Position numbers and translations under genes: made by a program | Notes under the pieces: model-generated | Told to the model about the DNA's origin: nothing | The model's input: only the letters and a program-made list of their open reading frames with translations | Databases searched by the model: none | Part shown: piece by piece, positions 61,261 through 64,000 of the stretch | How the letters are laid out: every line of letters starts with the position of its first letter | Numbering within the stretch: the first letter of the stretch is position 1 | NCBI GenBank assembly: GCA_000143165.1 | Contig: CP002084.1 | Location: forward strand, 1,488,001 to 1,552,000 | Reading direction: 5' to 3' | DNA length: 64,000 nt | Origin: Dehalogenimonas lykanthroporepellens BL-DC-9 | GTDB taxonomy: Bacteria; Chloroflexota; Dehalococcoidia; Dehalococcoidales; Dehalococcoidaceae

Positions 61261-62007
61261 TTACTGAATTATATTCAACTGAGAAGCCTTGAGCGCTATC
61301 TGCGTCCGGTTGGTCACGTTAAGCTTGTTCATGATGCGGGTGACGTAACCCTTGACCGCTGATTCGGAGCAGTTCAACTTCATGGCAATTTCTTTATTGG
61401 TCATACCGTCGGAAACCAGCCTCAAGGTGCTCATCTCCCGCGGGCTGAGCTGTTGTACCACGATGTCGGCGCTGGTTATTTCCGAACTGTCATCGCTGGC
61501 TTCCTGGAGTTTGGTCGGCAGTCTCAATAATCGGATAGCCCGATACAACAGCGTCCGGTCCCAGAGGCCGCCGCCGGCGGCGGCGGCCCGGATAGCGATA
61601 GCGATGAGCTCTTTACTGCTTTCCCGGGTGATGAATCCGGCCACCTCGTATTGGAGCGCCTGGGCCAGCGAATATTCATCGCCGCGGCTGGTCAGCACCA
61701 CTACTGCGGTACCGGGAGAATTGGCATTGACGGCCCGGACAATCTCCATGGTATCCATCTCGGTCAACTCGCTGTCAATGACCACCACGTCCGGTTGCAG
61801 GGTTTCGATTTTATCGATAGCTTCCTGATTACCTTCGGCCTCGCCGACGCAGTCCATGTTCGGCTGTTCGCGAACCAGAGTTTTCATCCCGGTTCTGACA
61901 ATTGGGTGGTCGTCCACCAGGAATACCCGGATGGGAGAGGAGGTTTCTTCCAAGGTCAATTCACTTAAATCCGGAACTACCATCTCGTTATGGTCATGCT
62001 GTTTCAC
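61261..62007 (-). CDS. NarL/LuxR-family response regulator
   Basis: 248 residues. Receiver: VFLVDDHPIVRTGM; the phospho-acceptor position is Asp in DVVVIDSELTEMDT; the usual Lys position is in FITRESSKELIA, where a clear KP is lacking. LuxR HTH: LSPREMSTLRLVSDGMTNKEIAMKLNCSESAVKGYVTRIMNKL. A 25-residue N-terminal extension. Coupled to the HTH gene upstream (ATGA overlap). No kinase is adjacent, so it is an orphan or responds to a kinase elsewhere, for example the one at 16752. Likely an rdh regulator from its position. Confidence 0.88.
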   Translation of the reverse strand: MKQHDHNEMVVPDLSELTLEETSSPIRVFLVDDHPIVRTGMKTLVREQPNMDCVGEAEGNQEAIDKIETLQPDVVVIDSELTEMDTMEIVRAVNANSPGTAVVVLTSRGDEYSLAQALQYEVAGFITRESSKELIAIAIRAAAAGGGLWDRTLLYRAIRLLRLPTKLQEASDDSSEITSADIVVQQLSPREMSTLRLVSDGMTNKEIAMKLNCSESAVKGYVTRIMNKLNVTNRTQIALKASQLNIIQ

Positions 62008-62387
62008 TTTCGAACCTCCTTTACAAGATGGTTGTTATCAGTCCTGTCGTTGACGCCTTCTATCTCCGGCACGGACTTGACCGGGCACACCAGGCAGGTT
62101 CGTTTTCTGATGGCCTGCTGAACTCTATAATACTCTTTGGGGTGGGTGGCGGCGAACAGTTCTCCCGGAACGCCGTCGCCATTAATGACATTCCGATCGT
62201 AATAACGTTCCAGCAGTTTGTTCCGCTGTTTAATCAGCCGGCGACATTCGTAGGTGCGGATCAACTGGGATATCCTCTGCTGGGACAGACCGAATTTCTC
62301 ACCGAGCTCGGCCAGTGTAAAATCGGGATTGGCCTTATGGTATTCGTAAATATCCCGGTTGCGTTTGGTCAGTTCGTTGGTCTGCAT
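62004..62387 (-). CDS. small HTH protein (sigma-70 region 4-like), regulator partner
   Basis: 127 residues. The N-terminal HTH (RNRDIYEYHKANPDFTLAELGEKFGLSQQRISQLI) is like sigma region 4/HTH_7. Then a basic stretch and CLVCP near residue 97, a possible redox or metal site. It shares an operon with the orphan response regulator. Role unknown; probably DNA binding. Confidence 0.75.
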   Translation of the reverse strand: MQTNELTKRNRDIYEYHKANPDFTLAELGEKFGLSQQRISQLIRTYECRRLIKQRNKLLERYYDRNVINGDGVPGELFAATHPKEYYRVQQAIRKRTCLVCPVKSVPEIEGVNDRTDNNHLVKEVRK

Positions 62388-62603
62388 GGCACAGCTCCGT
62401 TTCCGGTTGACAACCTGGCCACGGCCTTTGTCGATTTATCAACGGCCTGAACAGTTTTTCGATGTCCCGACTATTCCTTGCCGGGATGATTGACGGCCCC
62501 TGCCGGACTGACCAAGGTTACCCTTGCGCTTGATGTTGCCGGTGTGAGCAGATATTTTTGTTAACCGACTGAAATACTCAGTTGCCGTATTGTAACATGT
62601 TAA

Positions 62604-63794
62604 GGAATCTCTGAACAAGTCACGTTTGATGAGGTATAATTAGTCATCCATAAACGAAGGATGGCGAAGTTAATGAAGACCTTGTCATTTGCCAGTCTGG
62701 CTTATGCTAACAAAAAGAAACAGACGCGACGGGAAGTATTCCTTCAGGAAATGGATCGGGTAATTCCCTGGAAAGAACTACTGGAAATCATAGTTGAGTA
62801 TTACCCCAAAGCCGGTAATGGTCGACATCCAATGCCGCTGGAGCGCATGCTACGGATATATTTCATGCAACAGTGGTACGGTTTATCGGATCCGGCGATG
62901 GAAGACGCGCTTTACGATATAGAATCGATGAGACGATTTGCCGGAATCGATATCCAATCTGACCCTGTACCGGATGAAAGTACTATACTGCATTTTCGTC
63001 ATCTGCTGGAGAAGCACAATCTGACCATGGCGTTATTTGAAAAGACAAGGAATTATCTTTCAGACAAAGGTTTATTGTTAAAAGAAGGGACAATAGTCGA
63101 CGCTACGATAATCAATGCGCCATCTTCGACCAAAAACCGGGATAAGGCCCGAGACCCACAGATGCGACAGACCAAAAAGGGGAATCAGTGGTATTTTGGC
63201 ATGAAGGCTCATATAGGCGCAGACACCGGCAAGGGACTGGCGCATACGATAGTGGTGACCGATGCCTCAGTTCATGATTCACAGGTCATGGATAAGTTAC
63301 TGCACGGAGAGGAAAAGGCGGTCTATGGAGATAAAGCCTATACCAGTGAGGAAAGGCAAAGACGTTACGAATCCCGAGGCATTGATTGGCGGGTAAAACG
63401 CAAAGCCAGCCGGCACTATCAACTGACACCGGAAGACGCCGAGTTTAACCGAAGACAAGGCAAAGTTCGAGCCAAGGGTGAGCATGCGTTTCTGGTGGTC
63501 AAGCATCTATGGCGATACCGGAAGGTCAAATACAAAGGCCTCCACAAGAATATGGTGCAGGTCTTCAGCCTGTTCACGCTGGCTAATTTATATCTGGTAC
63601 GCCGGGAATTAAGCATGATGGCAACCTGAAGGGTGAATTGCGCCCAATAACCGGAAAACCGCTCCTTCAGGGTGGAGCAAACCGGATAAAGGCCGGTGTA
63701 ACCTGCCAAAAACACTGCGGTTTCGCTTCGTGGGCGCAAGATATCACCAACAATATCACCGAAACTTTACAACTATGTGTTTTTCAGAGGTTCC
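62604..63794 (+). mobile_element. IS5-family insertion sequence
   Basis: 1191 bp with terminal inverted repeats GGAATCTCTGAA (left) and GGAACCTCTGAA (right, reverse complement). Flanked by TTAA on both sides (62600-62603 and 63795-63798), a 4-bp duplication typical of IS5. Confidence 0.9.
62661..63629 (+). CDS. IS5-family transposase
   Basis: 322 residues from ATG 62661; ATG 62673 (MKTLSFASLAYANKKK) is also possible. N-terminal DUF772 domain (GRHPMPLERMLRIYFMQQWYGLSDPAMEDALYD). DDE core: Asp in GTIVDATIINAPSS, Asp in AVYGDKAYTS, Glu in RAKGEHAFLVVKHLW, with the IS5 YxxxRxxxxE-like spacing. Full length, intact. Confidence 0.94.
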   Translation: MAKLMKTLSFASLAYANKKKQTRREVFLQEMDRVIPWKELLEIIVEYYPKAGNGRHPMPLERMLRIYFMQQWYGLSDPAMEDALYDIESMRRFAGIDIQSDPVPDESTILHFRHLLEKHNLTMALFEKTRNYLSDKGLLLKEGTIVDATIINAPSSTKNRDKARDPQMRQTKKGNQWYFGMKAHIGADTGKGLAHTIVVTDASVHDSQVMDKLLHGEEKAVYGDKAYTSEERQRRYESRGIDWRVKRKASRHYQLTPEDAEFNRRQGKVRAKGEHAFLVVKHLWRYRKVKYKGLHKNMVQVFSLFTLANLYLVRRELSMMAT

Positions 63795-63914
63795 TTAACA
63801 ATAATAGTTGTCAAGGTTAATAATAACTAATTATATAAGTCTGGCAATAAAAGTCGGGCTGTTGTCATACTTTGGAAACCCCTGATTCAAACCGATGTCG
63901 GTTTTTATAAACAT

Positions 63915-64000
63915 TTATTTCAGGGGGAATTCAGCCAGCCGGGTATAAACCGCTCCCGCCGGCGTCAGAAGACTGCGCATCAGGCAGGCCGTGTCCACGG
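63915..64000 (-). CDS. 3' end of an unidentified gene (partial)
   Basis: A minus-strand frame open from the window edge to TAA 63915, ending SLLTPAGAVYTRLAEFPLK. Too short to identify, but its composition is protein-like and it fits the spacing to the IS5 element. Confidence 0.4.
   Translation of the reverse strand, partial: VDTACLMRSLLTPAGAVYTRLAEFPLK

Overview
The window looks like a piece of a Dehalococcoidia chromosome, most like Dehalogenimonas. It holds seven reductive dehalogenase (rdhA) loci plus one rdhA relic. Only two have a recognisable rdhB anchor gene, two-component regulators sit next to them, and the window is crowded with insertion sequences. The genus assignment is inferred from gene content; no 16S or other phylogenetic marker is present.

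Layout. 1-5.6 kb: the 5' part of a MalT-type LuxR regulator, a secreted beta-propeller lipoprotein, a small cytochrome c lipoprotein and an XRE regulator. 5.6-10.2 kb: an rdhA split by an IS3 element, then an intact rdhA-rdhB pair. 10.9-14.0 kb: a CPA2 antiporter gene hit by an IS3 copy and then cut off by an IS256 copy. 14.3-20.4 kb: an intact rdhA, a histidine kinase/response regulator pair with a cysteine-rich GAF sensor, and rdhB with a frameshifted rdhA. 20.6-25.9 kb: an IS110 element and four housekeeping-type genes (MscS, a GT39-like glycosyltransferase, DegV, a YgjP-like peptidase). 26-29 kb: an intact rdhA and an rdhA stump ending in an IS3 copy. 29-50.6 kb: an envelope region with secreted proteins, a duplicated sensor kinase/regulator cassette, a two-gene insertion sequence, a C39-like peptidase, a beta/gamma-crystallin-like secreted protein, a lipoprotein coupled to a caspase-like membrane protein (both hit by IS elements), two toxin-antitoxin pairs and a seven-gene ABC transporter operon. 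50.6-57.9 kb: core genes (dnaE, DUF2007, DUF1461, carbonic anhydrase, CBS). 58-64 kb: an rdhA whose twin-arginine motif is split by IS256, an rdhA relic, a regulator/HTH pair, an IS5 element and the end of an unidentified gene.

There are ten insertion elements: IS3 x4, IS256 x3, and one each of IS110, an IS6-like type and IS5. Nine have ends that can be placed to the base. Seven of these nine have target duplications, and three interrupted genes can be rejoined in frame. Only three of the seven rdhA loci are intact.

The most coherent new signal is regulatory. Three promoters (upstream of 34.45, 39.1 and 46.4 kb) share 11-bp-spaced TGTCATC/TGTTCAT repeats placed exactly 6 bp before a -10 box, like PhoB/OmpR-class sites. 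They appear to tie the duplicated kinase/regulator cassette, its divergent crystallin-like secreted proteins and the ABC operon into one envelope regulon. The two kinases have nearly identical catalytic cores but divergent extracytoplasmic sensors.
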